A DNA stretch of 64,000 nt, from contig NZ_JACHYE010000016.1 in the NCBI RefSeq assembly GCF_014192645.1, positions 23,830-87,829 of the forward strand, read 5' to 3'. The translations under genes were made by a program, and so were the position numbers. This DNA comes from Herbaspirillum sp. Sphag64. GTDB taxonomy: Bacteria > Pseudomonadota > Gammaproteobacteria > Burkholderiales > Burkholderiaceae_D. The notes beneath the pieces were generated by a model, which was given only the letters and a program-made list of their open reading frames with translations, did not search any database and was not told the origin of the DNA. Shown here piece by piece: positions 63,920-64,000 of this stretch. Position 1 is the stretch's first letter. Each line of letters starts with the position of its first letter.

Positions 63920-64000
63920 ATGGGGATACTTTTACGTGGGAAGGTCAGAATCATGCTGTCGGAGCGCGAATTGGTAATGGAAAGTGCAAAGCAAAAAGCC
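63920..64000 (+). CDS. Possible start of an unidentified gene (partial)
   Basis: An open plus-strand frame begins at ATG 63920 or ATG 63953 (MLSERELVMESAKQKA to the window end), with GGAAGG 8 bp before the second ATG. The sequence is unlike the IS fragment that ends at 63892. Too little is visible to name a product. Confidence 0.25.
   Translation, partial: MGILLRGKVRIMLSERELVMESAKQKA

Overview
The window looks like chromosomal DNA of a betaproteobacterium of the order Burkholderiales, most likely the family Oxalobacteraceae (Herminiimonas or Janthinobacterium-like). This is inferred from protein resemblance and gene order (yggS-proC beside pilT, dxs-ispA-xseB, argC-bactofilin-erpA, rplM-rpsI, rubredoxin beside a ThiD-like kinase and hemL, coq7 beside an OsmC protein, fused DctQM, GcvA-like and GbpR-like LysR regulators). 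Most of it is ordinary, densely packed housekeeping and transport DNA. No rRNA, tRNA or CRISPR array was recognised.

Layout. 1-3.3 kb: NlpD-like lipoprotein, proC and yggS on the minus strand, divergent from pilT. 3.3-9.1 kb: glutathione peroxidase, a glutathione transferase, a TRAP transporter (dctP plus fused dctQM) and an orphan branched-chain-amino-acid-type binding protein. 9.1-15.5 kb: glycolate oxidase glcD-glcE-glcF, a LysR regulator and a D-lactate dehydrogenase. 15.7-22.8 kb: cobalamin adenosyltransferase, dxs-ispA-xseB, a Rieske oxygenase, a DMT exporter and a sulfurtransferase. 22.7-27.8 kb: a shortened ChpA/PilL-type kinase where a Pil-Chp cluster would be expected, then rubredoxin, a ThiD-like kinase and hemL. 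27.9-34.4 kb: erpA, bactofilin, a coiled-coil membrane protein, argC, rpsI-rplM, osmC, coq7 and pyrC. 34.6-41.4 kb: a glutamate/aspartate ABC transporter (gltIJKL), glutamate dehydrogenase and a HypT-like regulator. 41.4-50.8 kb: an Atm1-type exporter, a YciA thioesterase, metNIQ, fadD and a lone molybdopterin oxidoreductase. 50.9-57.1 kb: a dipeptide-type ABC transporter without a binding protein, divergent from an M20 amidohydrolase, then a DUF3047 lipoprotein. 57.1-61.4 kb: a GbpR-like regulator divergent from a sugar-acid module (XylX-like dehydratase, SDR, SMP-30 lactonase). 61.6-64 kb: a PagL-type lipid A deacylase and decayed IS3-family DNA.

The most interesting element is not a protein. 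Between rplM and osmC a compact minus-strand unit carries a good sigma-70 promoter, about 100 transcribed bases and a strong intrinsic terminator. Its predicted RNA folds into a stem whose large loop displays two CUCCUCC anti-Shine-Dalgarno motifs, so it looks like a trans-acting small RNA. Nearby, the gltI leader carries two GAGGAGGT boxes and a possible 12-codon leader peptide whose stop overlaps the gltI start, making it a plausible target. Other points of note are the reduced chemosensory kinase, perfect or near-perfect palindromes in front of the molybdoenzyme, TRAP and sugar-acid operons, and substitutions at expected catalytic positions in the ThiD-like kinase and the PagL-like protein.
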